Position numbers and translations under genes: made by a program. Under the pieces are notes generated by a model that was not told the DNA's origin, ran no database searches, and worked only from the letters and a program-made list of their open reading frames with translations. Below are positions 27,073-35,016 of a stretch of 64,000 nt of DNA, piece by piece. Numbering within the stretch: the stretch's first letter is position 1; each line of letters begins with the position of its first letter. Source of the DNA: Pseudomonas sp. LS44 (GTDB lineage: Bacteria > Pseudomonadota > Gammaproteobacteria > Pseudomonadales > Pseudomonadaceae); assembly GCF_024730785.1 (NCBI RefSeq), contig NZ_CP102830.1, positions 1,240,001-1,304,000 of the forward strand, written 5' to 3'.

Positions 27073-27675
27073 ATGAGTCTGTTCGCTGAGGTGCCGCTGC
27101 AGTTGGCCGATGCCGAGCTGCGCTATGTGCCCGACTGGCTGGATGCCGCCACTGCCGACCGCTGGCTGGCCGGTTTGCTCGAACAAACCCCCTGGGATCA
27201 ACCGCAGGTGCTGATTCACGGCCGCCGCCATCCGGTGCCGCGGCTGCTCGCCTGGTATGCCGATGCCGGGGTCAGTTATCGCTATTCCGGTATGGAGCAT
27301 CAGCCGTTGCCCTGGACGCCGTTGCTCGCCGAGATTCGTCAGCGCGTCGAGGCCGAGTGCGGCCAATCGCTTAATGGCGTGCTGATCAATCACTACCGCG
27401 ACGGCCAGGATTCGATGGGCTGGCACAGCGATGACGAAGCGGTGCTCGGGCGTAATCCGTTGGTCGCCTCGCTGAACCTCGGTGGCACGCGGCGCTTCGA
27501 CCTGCGCCGCAAGGGGCAGACGCGCATCAAGCATTCGCTGGAATTGAGCCACGGCTCATTGCTGGTCATGTCGGGCGCGACACAGCATTATTGGCAGCAT
27601 CAAGTGGCGAAGACCCGCAAACCCTGCGCGGCACGCCTCAACCTGACTTTCCGCCTGATCCGGTCGCCCGTATGA
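27073..27675 (+). CDS. AlkB-like 2-oxoglutarate/Fe(II) dioxygenase
   Basis: This 200-residue AlkB-family enzyme probably repairs alkylated bases by oxidative demethylation. The iron ligands are in MGWHSDDE (H and D) with the distal His in ATQHYWQHQV; the 2-oxoglutarate arginines lie in ARLNLTFR. INHYRDGQDSMGWH is typical of the ABH2/ABH3-like bacterial group. A GTG at 27058 overlapping the upstream stop is an alternative start that adds five residues. The three genes 26762-27830 form a tight run. Confidence 0.9.
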   Translation: MSLFAEVPLQLADAELRYVPDWLDAATADRWLAGLLEQTPWDQPQVLIHGRRHPVPRLLAWYADAGVSYRYSGMEHQPLPWTPLLAEIRQRVEAECGQSLNGVLINHYRDGQDSMGWHSDDEAVLGRNPLVASLNLGGTRRFDLRRKGQTRIKHSLELSHGSLLVMSGATQHYWQHQVAKTRKPCAARLNLTFRLIRSPV

Positions 27676-27830
27676 GCCATGATGACAAGCTGATCGACCT
27701 GAGTGCCGAGCGTGATAAGCGCGTGCACGACCTCAACGACAAGCGCCTCAACGAAGTGCGCCAGGCCTTCGAGCTGGCGATGCCGCTGAAGGGCAAGAAG
27801 AAACCCAAAGGCAAGCCGAAGAAGCGCTAA
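27672..27830 (+). CDS. Small basic protein, 52 residues
   Basis: The ATG overlaps the TGA of the AlkB-like gene, so translation is coupled. The first half is acidic to neutral (MSHDDKLIDLSAERDKRVHDLNDKRLNEV) and the end is strongly basic (KGKKKPKGKPKKR), suggesting nucleic acid or ribosome contact. The organised start and codon use argue that it is real. No family was recognised. Confidence 0.6.
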   Translation: MSHDDKLIDLSAERDKRVHDLNDKRLNEVRQAFELAMPLKGKKKPKGKPKKR

Positions 27831-27874
27831 GACGGGTTGTTGTTCATTCAACCGTTACCTTCTTCTCTCTCAGT

Positions 27875-28031
27875 CCCGGATTGCATCCGGGCCACTGTGA
27901 GCTGCGAGCGTCGTCCCGTAGGTTGGTGCTGAGCCTGCGATGCCCAACACCAGGCTCGCAGAACCGATCGGCAACTCGTAAGGCGTACGGGGCACGCTCG
28001 TTGGGCATCGCTGCGCTCAGCACCAACCTAC
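27875..28031. repeat. Two hairpin repeats between the 52-residue gene and the LysR gene
   Basis: 27875-27893 is a single CCCGGATTGCATCCGGG unit. 27918-28031 is a GTAGGTTGGTGCTGAG...CTCAGCACCAACCTAC inverted repeat with CGATGCCCAAC/GTTGGGCATCG inside; the same family appears at 30202 and 41395. Confidence 0.7.
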
Positions 28032-28064
28032 GTCGCGCACAGCGCGCTCATCGACCACCAGCCC

Positions 28065-28988
28065 TCACACCGCCGAAAAGCGCTCGGCTAAACGCTGCGC
28101 GCGAAACTGCTCGACGATGAAGTCGACGAATGCGCGGGTCTTGCCGGGCAGCAGTTTCTGCGCGGCGAAGTACAGCGCGAGCATGCCGCCATCGGCATAC
28201 CAATCCGGCAGTACCCGCTGCAGCGTGCCGCGCTCCAGATAGAGCAGCGCATGCGGCATGCTCACCAGGGCAATGCCCAAGCCCATCTGCGCCGCATGGC
28301 AGGCAGCCTCCGGGTCGTTAAGGATCATCCGCGTACGAGTTTCCAGGGCGACCTGCTCACCGCCCCGATTGCGCAGCGGCCAGGTGCGCACCCGTCCGGT
28401 CTGTGGCGAGCGCATGCGAATGCCATCGTGATCGACCAGATCGGCCGGCATGCGAATCGCCGGGTGCGCCTCTAGATAGGCGGTCGAGGCCACCAGAATG
28501 CGGTGCGCCGGCGCCAACTGGCGCGCCACCACGCCCGGCGGCAGGTCGATGGCGCCGGCGATGGCGGCATCGAAGCCCTGGCCGATCAGGTCGACCGGCA
28601 GATTGTCGAAGTGCCAGTCCGGCACGATGCCCGGATAGCGACCGAGAAAGTCGCCGAGCAGCGGCAACACATACTCCCGACCAAAACTGATGCCCATGCT
28701 GACCCGCAGCGTGCCGGCTGGCTGCCCGGCGCTGCTGGCCAGGTTGGCGACGGCGCTCTGGATGCTGTGCAGGCCGCCACTGACTTCCGCGCGAAAGCGT
28801 TCGCCGGCTTCGGTCAGGCTCAGGCTACGGGTGCTGCGCTGGAACAAGCGCACGCCGAGGCTGGCTTCCAGTTTGGCGACGTTCTTGCCTACCGCTGCCG
28901 GGGTCAGGCCCAGGCGTCGGGCGGCTTCGGCGAAGCTGCCCGCCTCGGCGCTGCGCACAAAACATTCGATGCTGTTGAGGGTTTCCAT
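28065..28988 (-). CDS. LysR-family transcriptional regulator
   Basis: The 307-residue regulator has an N-terminal winged helix (METLNSIECFVRSAEAGSFAEAARRLGLTPAAVGKNVAKLEASLGVRLFQRSTRSLSLTEAG) and a LysR substrate-binding domain from about residue 90. It is of the short-linker CrgA/DsdC-like type common in Pseudomonas. It is transcribed away from an SDR oxidoreductase 125 bases off; this divergent layout is the usual arrangement for a LysR protein and its target. The inducer is unknown. Confidence 0.9.
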   Translation of the reverse strand: METLNSIECFVRSAEAGSFAEAARRLGLTPAAVGKNVAKLEASLGVRLFQRSTRSLSLTEAGERFRAEVSGGLHSIQSAVANLASSAGQPAGTLRVSMGISFGREYVLPLLGDFLGRYPGIVPDWHFDNLPVDLIGQGFDAAIAGAIDLPPGVVARQLAPAHRILVASTAYLEAHPAIRMPADLVDHDGIRMRSPQTGRVRTWPLRNRGGEQVALETRTRMILNDPEAACHAAQMGLGIALVSMPHALLYLERGTLQRVLPDWYADGGMLALYFAAQKLLPGKTRAFVDFIVEQFRAQRLAERFSAV

Positions 28989-29113
28989 ACGCTCACCGTA
29001 AACCGTTGGTATCGAAAGAGTAGAGCGATTAGTGGCTTATCGGTAGGCAATCCAGGGCGGAAACTACGCTCGTCCCAGGCAGCACGCCTGACCTACTTCT
29101 GGAGAGCTTGAAC

Positions 29114-29875
29114 ATGAACACTTCCACTTCGACCGCTTCCACCCTGAATGGCAAAGTCGCTCTGGTGCAGGGCGGTTCGCGCGGCATCGGCGCCGCCATC
29201 GTCAAACGTCTGGCCCATGACGGCGCCAGTGTGGCCTTCACCTACGTCAGTTCGACGCAGCAGGCCGATGCGCTGGTCCAGGCCATCGCTGCCGAAGGCG
29301 GTCGGGCGCTGGCGATCCGCGCCGACAGTGCCGATGCGCAAGCTGTGCGCGCTGCGGTGGACGCCACGGTCGATGCGTTCGGGCGCCTCGATGTGCTGGT
29401 CAATAACGCCGGAGTGCTGGCGATTGCGCCGCTCGAAGAGTTCAGCCTGGAAGATTTCGACCGCACCCTGGCGATCAACGTGCGCAGCGTGTTCGTCGCC
29501 AGCCAGGCGGCCGCCCGGCATATGCGCGAAGGCGGACGGATCATCAGCATCGGCAGCACCAACGCCGAGCGCATGCCTTTCGCCGGTGGTGGCCCGTATG
29601 CGATGAGCAAAGCGGCGATCGTCGGCCTGACCCGCGGCTTGGCTCGTGACCTCGGCCCACGCGGCATCACCGTCAACAACGTGCAACCGGGCCCGGTCGA
29701 CACCGACATGAACCCGGCCAATACCGAGTTTGCCGCCAGCCTGAACAGCCTGATGGCGGTGGGGCGCTACGGTCGGGTGGAAGAGATCGCCAGCTTCGTC
29801 GCCTACCTGGCCGGCCCGGAAGCCGGTTACATCACCGGCGCCAGCTTGACCATCGACGGCGGTTTCGCCGCCTGA
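29114..29875 (+). CDS. SDR-family oxidoreductase
   Basis: The 253-residue classical short-chain dehydrogenase has the cofactor loop GGSRGIGAAI, NNAGVL, the active site Ser in SIGSTN, and YAMSKAA (Tyr-x-x-x-Lys). It ends with the YITGASLTIDGGF motif. The acidic residue that selects NAD over NADP is not obvious; TYVSSTQQA after beta-2 suggests NADP. The start at 29114 has GGAGAG upstream; a TTG two codons earlier is less likely. It is the probable target of the divergent LysR regulator. Confidence 0.9.
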   Translation: MNTSTSTASTLNGKVALVQGGSRGIGAAIVKRLAHDGASVAFTYVSSTQQADALVQAIAAEGGRALAIRADSADAQAVRAAVDATVDAFGRLDVLVNNAGVLAIAPLEEFSLEDFDRTLAINVRSVFVASQAAARHMREGGRIISIGSTNAERMPFAGGGPYAMSKAAIVGLTRGLARDLGPRGITVNNVQPGPVDTDMNPANTEFAASLNSLMAVGRYGRVEEIASFVAYLAGPEAGYITGASLTIDGGFAA

Positions 29876-29887
29876 TCGAGGCTCGGC

Positions 29888-29918
29888 CCAGTCGCCGGCA
29901 GGTCCGGCGACTGGCTTT
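29888..29918 (+). terminator. Terminator after the SDR gene
   Basis: CCAGTCGCCGG...CCGGCGACTGG is an 11-pair stem, followed by CTTTGG, shortly after the SDR stop and before the Anr box of ccoM. Confidence 0.65.
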
Positions 29919-29939
29919 GGCCGACAACCTGAGCGGCCA

Positions 29940-29953
29940 TTGATCCAGATCAA
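29940..29953. promoter_or_regulatory. Perfect Anr/Fnr box upstream of ccoM
   Basis: TTGATCCAGATCAA matches the TTGAT-N4-ATCAA consensus exactly. Its centre is about 71 bases before the ATG. A TATCGT hexamer at 29976-29981 would be the -10 of a start near 29988, placing the box at -41.5 as in class II Fnr activation. Confidence 0.85.
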
Positions 29954-30017
29954 TTTCCGCCCCACGGTCCGCGGTTATCGTTTAGCCATTGATGAGGCAA
30001 GCACGAGGAATCGGGAA

Positions 30018-30128
30018 ATGTTCATGGACACCGTGGTTTTCGCCGGTATCGGCACTGTTGTTCTGATCTGCGCGTTCTTCGCCGGATTCGGCTATTTCAT
30101 CTGGAGCGATTCGCACAAGCACGGCTAA
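30018..30128 (+). CDS. ccoM: cbb3-type cytochrome c oxidase small subunit CcoM
   Basis: The 36-residue single-helix membrane protein reads MFMDTVVFAGIGTVVLICAF, then FAGFGYFIWSDSHKHG. Length, single helix, and the FGYFIW-D-H-K end match CcoM, the small subunit found with the P. stutzeri cbb3 oxidase and encoded away from the ccoNOQP operon. GAGGAATCGGGAA precedes the ATG; an in-frame ATG two codons on is an alternative. A perfect Anr box upstream and a strong terminator downstream show a monocistronic low-oxygen-induced unit. Assignment rests on recalled sequence similarity. Confidence 0.85.
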   Translation: MFMDTVVFAGIGTVVLICAFFAGFGYFIWSDSHKHG

Positions 30129-30160
30129 TCGCTGCAGCACCAGGCACGCAAGGCAATTTT

Positions 30161-30184
30161 GGGCGACTTAGTCGCCCTTTTTTT
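30161..30184 (+). terminator. Terminator of ccoM
   Basis: GGGCGACTTAGTCGCCC followed by seven T residues, 33 bases after the stop codon. Confidence 0.88.
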
Positions 30185-30201
30185 GTCTGCAATTTGTCCC
30201 C

Positions 30202-30279
30202 GTGGTTGGTGCAACGGGCAACGTGATGGGCACGCGGCGCACGCCTTGTTGGGTATCGCTGCGCTCAACGCCAACCTAC
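30202..30279. repeat. Hairpin repeat (GGTTGGT...CCAACCTA type)
   Basis: GGTTGGTGCAACGGGCAACGT faces GGGTATCGCTGCGCTCAACG and CCAACCTAC. It is related to the repeats at 27918 and 41395, and lies between ccoM and the convergent ABC operon. Confidence 0.6.
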
Positions 30280-30308
30280 AGGTACGCCCACCGGAGTTCC
30301 CCGTCGGT

Positions 30309-31388
30309 TCAATCCAGGCGCTTATGCACGCGGGTCACGGCGACGCCGAGCATCAGCGCGGCGAACACCAGCAGCGCCACGATTTCCGGCCACAGCGCCA
30401 GCAAACCCGCCCCGCGCAGCATGATGCCGCGGGCCAGGCGCAGGTAATGAGTCATTGGCAGGATTTCGGCAATCCACTGCGCCGGCTTGGGCATGCCAGC
30501 GTAGGGGAACATAAAGCCGGACAGCAGAATCTGCGGCAGGAAGGTGAAGAAGGCGATCTGCATCGCCTGGAACTGACTGCTCGCCAGGGTCGAGATAAAC
30601 ACCCCGAGCGCCAGGCTGGCGACGATGAACAGCAACGACGCGAGATACAACTCGACCAGCGAGCCGCGCACCGGCACGTCGAACAACAGGTAGCCAGCCA
30701 CCAGCACCACGGTTACCTGCACCAGGCCGATGGCGACGAAGGGCAGCACCTTGCCGATGGTCAGTTCCCACGGCGACACCGGCGTGGTGATGAGCATTTC
30801 CATATTGCCGCGCTCGCGCTCGCGGACCAGGGCGATGGCGGTGAACAGCACCATGGTCATGGTCAAAATCACGCCGATCAGCCCCGGCACCGTGTTCAGC
30901 GGCGCCAGGCGTTCCGGATTGTAGAAATTCACCACCTCGACACCCTGCAACTGCGGCCAGCCGGGCAGCGGATAGGCGCTCAACTGACGCGCCGCGGCCT
31001 GCACGGTCTGGTCGGAGCCATCCACCACTAGCTGCAGCGGCGGGCGATCCTGGCGTTCCAGGCGCGCTTCGAAATCCGCCGGCAGCACCAGCGCGGCACT
31101 GATCCGGCCCTCGCGCAGCAACTCGTCGATCTGCTGCGGGGTGCTCAACCGATAGCGCATGTTGAGCACCTGGCTGGAAGCGATCTCCGCCACCACTTCG
31201 CGCGAGCGGGCGGTGTTGGCCTGGTCCAGTACGGCGGTATCCAGGCCGCGCACATCGAGGTTGATGGCGTACCCGAACAGCACCAGCTGCAGCAGCGGAA
31301 TGCCGGCAATCATCGCCAGGGTCAGGCGGTCGCGGCGGATCTGGCGCAGCTCCTTGAGGATGATGGCGGCCAGGCGGCGCAGGTTCAT
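30309..31388 (-). CDS. ABC-2 type efflux permease
   Basis: The 359-residue YbhR/YhhJ-like permease begins MNLRRLAAIILKELRQIRRDRLTLAMI. A first helix leads into a large periplasmic domain (about residues 45-170). Five helices follow, including GVILTMTMVLFTAIALVRERERGNMEMLITTPVSPWELTIGK, the ABC-2 core signature. The start overlaps the ATPase stop (ATGA). It is the only permease of the operon, so the transporter may act as a homodimer. In E. coli the related ybh operon has two permeases. Substrate is unknown, probably a hydrophobic or cationic toxic compound. Confidence 0.88.
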   Translation of the reverse strand: MNLRRLAAIILKELRQIRRDRLTLAMIAGIPLLQLVLFGYAINLDVRGLDTAVLDQANTARSREVVAEIASSQVLNMRYRLSTPQQIDELLREGRISAALVLPADFEARLERQDRPPLQLVVDGSDQTVQAAARQLSAYPLPGWPQLQGVEVVNFYNPERLAPLNTVPGLIGVILTMTMVLFTAIALVRERERGNMEMLITTPVSPWELTIGKVLPFVAIGLVQVTVVLVAGYLLFDVPVRGSLVELYLASLLFIVASLALGVFISTLASSQFQAMQIAFFTFLPQILLSGFMFPYAGMPKPAQWIAEILPMTHYLRLARGIMLRGAGLLALWPEIVALLVFAALMLGVAVTRVHKRLD

Positions 31389-32323
31389 GGCGCGAGCGTC
31401 GCTGGCTTGCGGGTAACGCTGACGAACACGTCTTCCAGGTTGGCGTCGACGACTTGCACCTGCGCCTCGAGGCCCGCCGCGCGCAACTGCGCTTGGATGT
31501 CGGTGCGCGCGTCGGCGCTGTCGCTGAGTACCCGCAAGGTGCTGCCGATCTGGGCCATGGCCAGTACCCCGGGCGCGCCCTGCAAGGTGCGCTGCGCCTG
31601 GCGCGGCTGGGCGCATTCGACCAACAGCGGCTGGCCGGGCAGGGCGTCCATCAGTTCGCGCGGGCTGCCGTCGGCGACCAGTCGGCCGGCGTCGAGAATC
31701 CCCAGGCGCGTGCAGCGCTCGGCCTCGTCCATGTAGTGGGTGGAAACCAGCAGCGTGGTGCCGGTATCGGCCAGTTCGAACAGCGAATCCCAGAACTCCC
31801 GGCGCGACTGCGGGTCGACCGCGCTGGTTGGCTCGTCGAGCAGCAGCAGGTCAGGGTTATGCAGCACCGCGCCGGCCAAGCCCAAGCGTTGGCGCTGGCC
31901 GCCGCTGAGGGTGCCGGCCAGTTGATCGCGGCGGTCGCTCAGCCAATAGCGTTCCAGCAGTTCGTCGATGCGCTGGCGGGCTTGGCGCTTGCCAATGTCC
32001 TGCACGGCGGCGAGAAATTCGAGGTTTTCGCCGACGCTGAGGTCTTCATACAGGGAGAATTTTTGGGTCATGTAGCCGATGCGGCGCTTCAGCGCTTCGG
32101 CATCGCGGGGAATCTGGCAGCCGAGCACTTCGATCTGCCCCTCGCTGGGCCGCAGCAGGCCGCAGAGCATGCGGATGGTGGTGGATTTGCCGCTGCCGTT
32201 GGGGCCGAGAAAACCGAACACCTCGGCGCGGCGCACGCTGAGATTGAGCTGATCGACGGCGGTGAGCGCGCCGAAGCGTTTGCTCAGGCCGCGCGCCTTG
32301 ATCACCAGCGGCTCGTCATTCAT
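31385..32323 (-). CDS. ABC efflux ATPase (YbhF/CcmA-like)
   Basis: The 312-residue protein has one ATPase domain: Walker A GPNGSGKST, signature LSGGQRQRLGLAGA, Walker B LLLLDEPTSAVDP and the switch STHYMDEAERC typical of drug and antibiotic exporters. About 80 C-terminal residues form the extra domain seen in this family. It overlaps the adaptor gene by 8 bases and the permease by 4, consistent with one coupled operon. Confidence 0.92.
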   Translation of the reverse strand: MNDEPLVIKARGLSKRFGALTAVDQLNLSVRRAEVFGFLGPNGSGKSTTIRMLCGLLRPSEGQIEVLGCQIPRDAEALKRRIGYMTQKFSLYEDLSVGENLEFLAAVQDIGKRQARQRIDELLERYWLSDRRDQLAGTLSGGQRQRLGLAGAVLHNPDLLLLDEPTSAVDPQSRREFWDSLFELADTGTTLLVSTHYMDEAERCTRLGILDAGRLVADGSPRELMDALPGQPLLVECAQPRQAQRTLQGAPGVLAMAQIGSTLRVLSDSADARTDIQAQLRAAGLEAQVQVVDANLEDVFVSVTRKPATLAP

Positions 32324-33284
32324 CGCTGAGCCGCTCGGCCGTCAGCGGCAGGCCGGCCGGCAACTGGCGCGCGGCCTGGTCGTCGTCGAGGAGCAGCTCG
32401 GCGCGATACACCAGGCGGCTGGCGTCGTCGCCGGTGAGGGCGAAATACGGGGTGAAGCTGGCCTCGCTGCGAATGCTGCGCACCCGCGCGGCGAACGGCG
32501 TGGCGATTCCCTCGACGTGCACCTGCAGGCGGTCGCCAATCGCCAGTTGCGGGCGCTCGGGTGCCGGTACGTAGACCCGCGCGTAAGGCGCGTCGCCAAC
32601 CAGCAGGCTGACCACTACCGCGCCCACCGGCGGCTGGTCGCCGGGTTTGAACGGCAGCGCATCGACGCGTCCGTCGCGGGGCGCGCGTACGCTGAGGTGC
32701 TCGCGGTCGACCTGCAGGCGGGTCAGCTGCGCGCGCGCCGCTTGCAGGGCGGCGCTGGCCTGTTCGAGTTGTTCCGGGCGGGTGCCATTGGTCAATTCGC
32801 GCAGGCGCGCGTCGGCGTTGTCCACCGCGGCCCGCGCTTGATCGCGGCTGGCGCGCGCGCTGTCCTGTTCGGCAATCGCCACCAGACCACGCTGATACAG
32901 CGCGGCGATGCGCTGATAGTTGCGTTCGGCGTCGGTCACCTGCGCGCGGCTGCTGTTGAGGCTGGCTTGCGCCGCCTCGATGTTCTCCACCCGCGCGCCG
33001 TTGCTCAGCTCGCTGAGGCGCGCCGCCGCCTGCGCCACCTCGCCGGCGGCCTGGCTGACGCGGGCGTCCTGGCGACTCGGGTCGAGTTCCACCAGCAATT
33101 GCCCGGCGCGTACCTGTTCGCCCTCAACGACCGCCCAGCGCAGGATGCGCTCCGAAGTTTCCGCGGGCAGGCCGATGCGGTCCCATTCCAGGGTGCCGAG
33201 CAGTTGGCCGGCATGCTGATCGCAACCGGCGAGGGCCGCGAGCAGCGCCAGGATCGCCAGGAGGCGCTGCGAATCAAGGCGCAT
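32316..33284 (-). CDS. HlyD-family periplasmic adaptor lipoprotein
   Basis: The 322-residue adaptor has the lipobox LAGC (Cys21). A biotinyl-lipoyl half-motif (VVEGEQVRAGQLLVELDP) is followed by a long alpha-hairpin with repeated ARVENIEAAQASLNSSRAQV and EQLEQASAALQAARAQL, and a beta-barrel return (HLSVRAPRDGRVDALPFKPG). It should link the ABC pump to an outer membrane channel; no TolC-like gene is adjacent. It overlaps the tetR gene by 11 bases. Confidence 0.9.
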   Translation of the reverse strand: MRLDSQRLLAILALLAALAGCDQHAGQLLGTLEWDRIGLPAETSERILRWAVVEGEQVRAGQLLVELDPSRQDARVSQAAGEVAQAAARLSELSNGARVENIEAAQASLNSSRAQVTDAERNYQRIAALYQRGLVAIAEQDSARASRDQARAAVDNADARLRELTNGTRPEQLEQASAALQAARAQLTRLQVDREHLSVRAPRDGRVDALPFKPGDQPPVGAVVVSLLVGDAPYARVYVPAPERPQLAIGDRLQVHVEGIATPFAARVRSIRSEASFTPYFALTGDDASRLVYRAELLLDDDQAARQLPAGLPLTAERLSDE

Positions 33285-33915
33285 GGGGCGTCTCCAGCCC
33301 TCGATCGAGCAGGGCGAGGGTGTGTTGGATCAACGCTTCATCGTCCAGTTGGGGATCGTCGAAGATGCCCCGCCATAGCGGCGCCGCCGCATACGGCAGC
33401 AAGGTCAGGCCGATCAGTGAAACCACCAGCAAGCGCGGGTCTAGCTGCGCATTCAGCGCACCGCGGGCCTGCGCGGCGGAAAAGCGCTGCGCCAGCAATT
33501 GCGGGACCAGCGGCGCGATGCTCTGCTCCAGCAGATCGCGCAGCTGGCCGTCTTCGGAAAGGATTTCGCGCACCCACAAAGGCGGCAACCAGGGATGGCG
33601 GGCGACGGTGGCGCCGATGCCGCGCACGAAGGTCTCGATCAATTCCCCGGGATGCTCGCCGACCTGCCGCAGGCGTTCGGCGAGGGCCTGGATCAACGGC
33701 AGCAGGCGCTCTTGCACGGCCGCTTCGACCAGCCGTTGCTTGTTGCCGAAGTAGTAATTGATCAGCGCCGGGGTGACGCCGGCTTGTGTGGCGATCCCGC
33801 GCAGGCTGGCGGCGCGGATGCCGTGGTGGGCGAAGATTTCCACGGCGGCGTCGAGCAGGGCTTCGCGCTGCTGTGGATCACCGCTGGGCCGACCGGGTGA
33901 ACGGGGTCTGTTCAT
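33274..33915 (-). CDS. TetR-family regulator of the efflux operon (CecR-like)
   Basis: The 213-residue regulator has the TetR helix-turn-helix (REALLDAAVEIFAHHGIRAASLRGIATQAGVTPALINYYFGNKQRLVEAAV) and a C-terminal domain resembling CecR/YbiH. It is the first gene of the operon, whose order tetR-adaptor-ATPase-permease matches the E. coli cecR-ybhG-ybhF layout. A perfect palindrome overlaps its leader and ribosome site, so direct self-repression is likely. Confidence 0.92.
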   Translation of the reverse strand: MNRPRSPGRPSGDPQQREALLDAAVEIFAHHGIRAASLRGIATQAGVTPALINYYFGNKQRLVEAAVQERLLPLIQALAERLRQVGEHPGELIETFVRGIGATVARHPWLPPLWVREILSEDGQLRDLLEQSIAPLVPQLLAQRFSAAQARGALNAQLDPRLLVVSLIGLTLLPYAAAPLWRGIFDDPQLDDEALIQHTLALLDRGLETPHAP

Positions 33916-33920
33916 GCTTG

Positions 33921-33934
33921 ATCCGTTAACGGAT
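33921..33934. promoter_or_regulatory. Perfect palindromic operator at the tetR start
   Basis: ATCCGTTAACGGAT is a perfect 14-base palindrome ending five bases from the ATG. Its proximal half contains the GGAT that would serve as ribosome site. Confidence 0.7.
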
Positions 33935-33945
33935 GGGCATGAATT

Positions 33946-33974
33946 TATTTAAATAAGCATTTAATTAATTGCAA
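33946..33974 (-). promoter_or_regulatory. Sigma-70 promoter of the efflux operon
   Basis: On the minus strand, TTGCAA (33969-33974) and TAAATA (33946-33951) are separated by exactly 17 bases in a strongly AT-rich stretch. The predicted start near 33939 puts the palindrome at about +5 to +18. Confidence 0.7.
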
Positions 33975-33998
33975 TACACGGCGACGGATGGCCCGAAG

Positions 33999-34024
33999 GT
34001 GCAGGAGCGAATTCATTCGCGATC
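33999..34024. repeat. Single half of the GAGCGAATTCATTCGCGAT repeat
   Basis: GTGCAGGAGCGAATTCATTC begins a half-unit of the family that is complete at 23251, 40765, 54877 and 57597; the return half is missing here. Confidence 0.6.
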
Positions 34025-34056
34025 CCGCCGTCCGGCGGGCGGCTGGTTCGAGGCAT

Positions 34057-34084
34057 AAAAAAACCGCCGAGAAGGCGGTTTTTT
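34057..34084. terminator. Bidirectional terminator upstream of the efflux operon / end of phaJ
   Basis: AAAAAAACCGCC...GGCGGTTTTTT; it lies 36 bases after the phaJ stop on the minus strand. Confidence 0.85.
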
Positions 34085-34119
34085 GGACCAGCGGGAGAGC
34101 ACTCTCGCCGCGCCGAAAA

Positions 34120-34590
34120 TCAGCCGATAGTGATCGGCGGCAGCTCGGCGGTGGTCACGGTCTGCAGGCTGCGCGGGGCGAGGATTTCCGCAGCGCCGTC
34201 GACGACCAGCTCGTCATTCTGGTTGAACACCCGGGTGGCGACGCGGACGCGGAATTTCGGCAGTTTCTCGAGGATTTCCAGGCGCACGGTCAGGGTGTCG
34301 CCGAATTTCACCGGGCGGGTGAAGCTCATGGTCTGGCCGATATAAATGGTGCCCGGGCCCGGCAGGGTGCTGGCCACCGCCGCACTGATCAACGCACCGC
34401 TGAACATGCCGTGGGCGATGCGCTCCTTGAACGGCGTGCCGGCGGCGTACTCGGCATCCAGGTGCACGGGGTTGTGGTCGCCAGAGAGTGCGGCGAACAG
34501 CTGGATATCGCGTTCTTCGACGGTTTTGCTGTAGCTGGCGGTTTGCCCGACTTCCAGGTCGGCGTACGGGGTATTGGTGATTTGCGGCAT
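34120..34590 (-). CDS. phaJ: (R)-specific enoyl-CoA hydratase PhaJ (MaoC family)
   Basis: The 156-residue MaoC-like hot-dog enzyme hydrates trans-2-enoyl-CoA to (R)-3-hydroxyacyl-CoA, channelling beta-oxidation intermediates to polyhydroxyalkanoate synthesis. The catalytic motif is FAALSGDHNPVHLDAEYA (Asp and His), followed by RIAHGMFSGALISA and FTRPVKFGDTLTV. Sequence and length match P. aeruginosa PhaJ1 as I recall it. It sits near two fadD genes and a lipase-like gene, consistent with fatty acid use. Confidence 0.9.
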   Translation of the reverse strand: MPQITNTPYADLEVGQTASYSKTVEERDIQLFAALSGDHNPVHLDAEYAAGTPFKERIAHGMFSGALISAAVASTLPGPGTIYIGQTMSFTRPVKFGDTLTVRLEILEKLPKFRVRVATRVFNQNDELVVDGAAEILAPRSLQTVTTAELPPITIG

Positions 34591-34779
34591 GGTGGGCTCT
34601 CTCGTAAAGACAGTGACAAAAGCGCGTCGCCCAGGCGTCGCGCTGAAAATTGCCCCGGTCTTTTACCACAGGTGGCCGCGCTCAAGCCTCATCCGAACCG
34701 GTGAGCTCGGCCAGCAGCTCGTTCTTCAACTGCGCAGACGCGGCGAATTAGGTGCTTTGGTCAGGGCGTCGGCGGTTCG

Positions 34780-34992
34780 CAGTTGGCCGCGTTGTACGAA
34801 AAGAACCTGCCGGAGCTGTACGAGCACATCGAAGAGACCATCTTTCGCAGCGCCTACCGCTTCTGTCACGGCAACCAGTTGCAGACCGGCCGCTTGCTCG
34901 GCATCAGCCGCAACATCGTGCGGGCGCGGCTGGAGAAAGTCGGCGAACTGGAGTCGTCGGGGCGTAGCGCCGATCTGCTGTCGACCGGCTGA
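34780..34992 (+). pseudogene. Remnant of a sigma-54-dependent activator (Fis-type C-terminus)
   Basis: About 70 codons encode LYEKNLPELYEHIEETIFRSAYRFCHGNQLQTGRLLGISRNIVRARLEKVGEL, the Fis-like DNA-binding end of an NtrC-type activator. There is no ATP-binding core and no normal start (only TTG). The reading frame upstream to about 34720 is open but unrelated to a GAFTGA-type domain. It is best read as the surviving tail of a deleted gene. Confidence 0.7.
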
Positions 34993-35016
34993 GCGCAGCC
35001 TGACTGAGCGCAGTTA

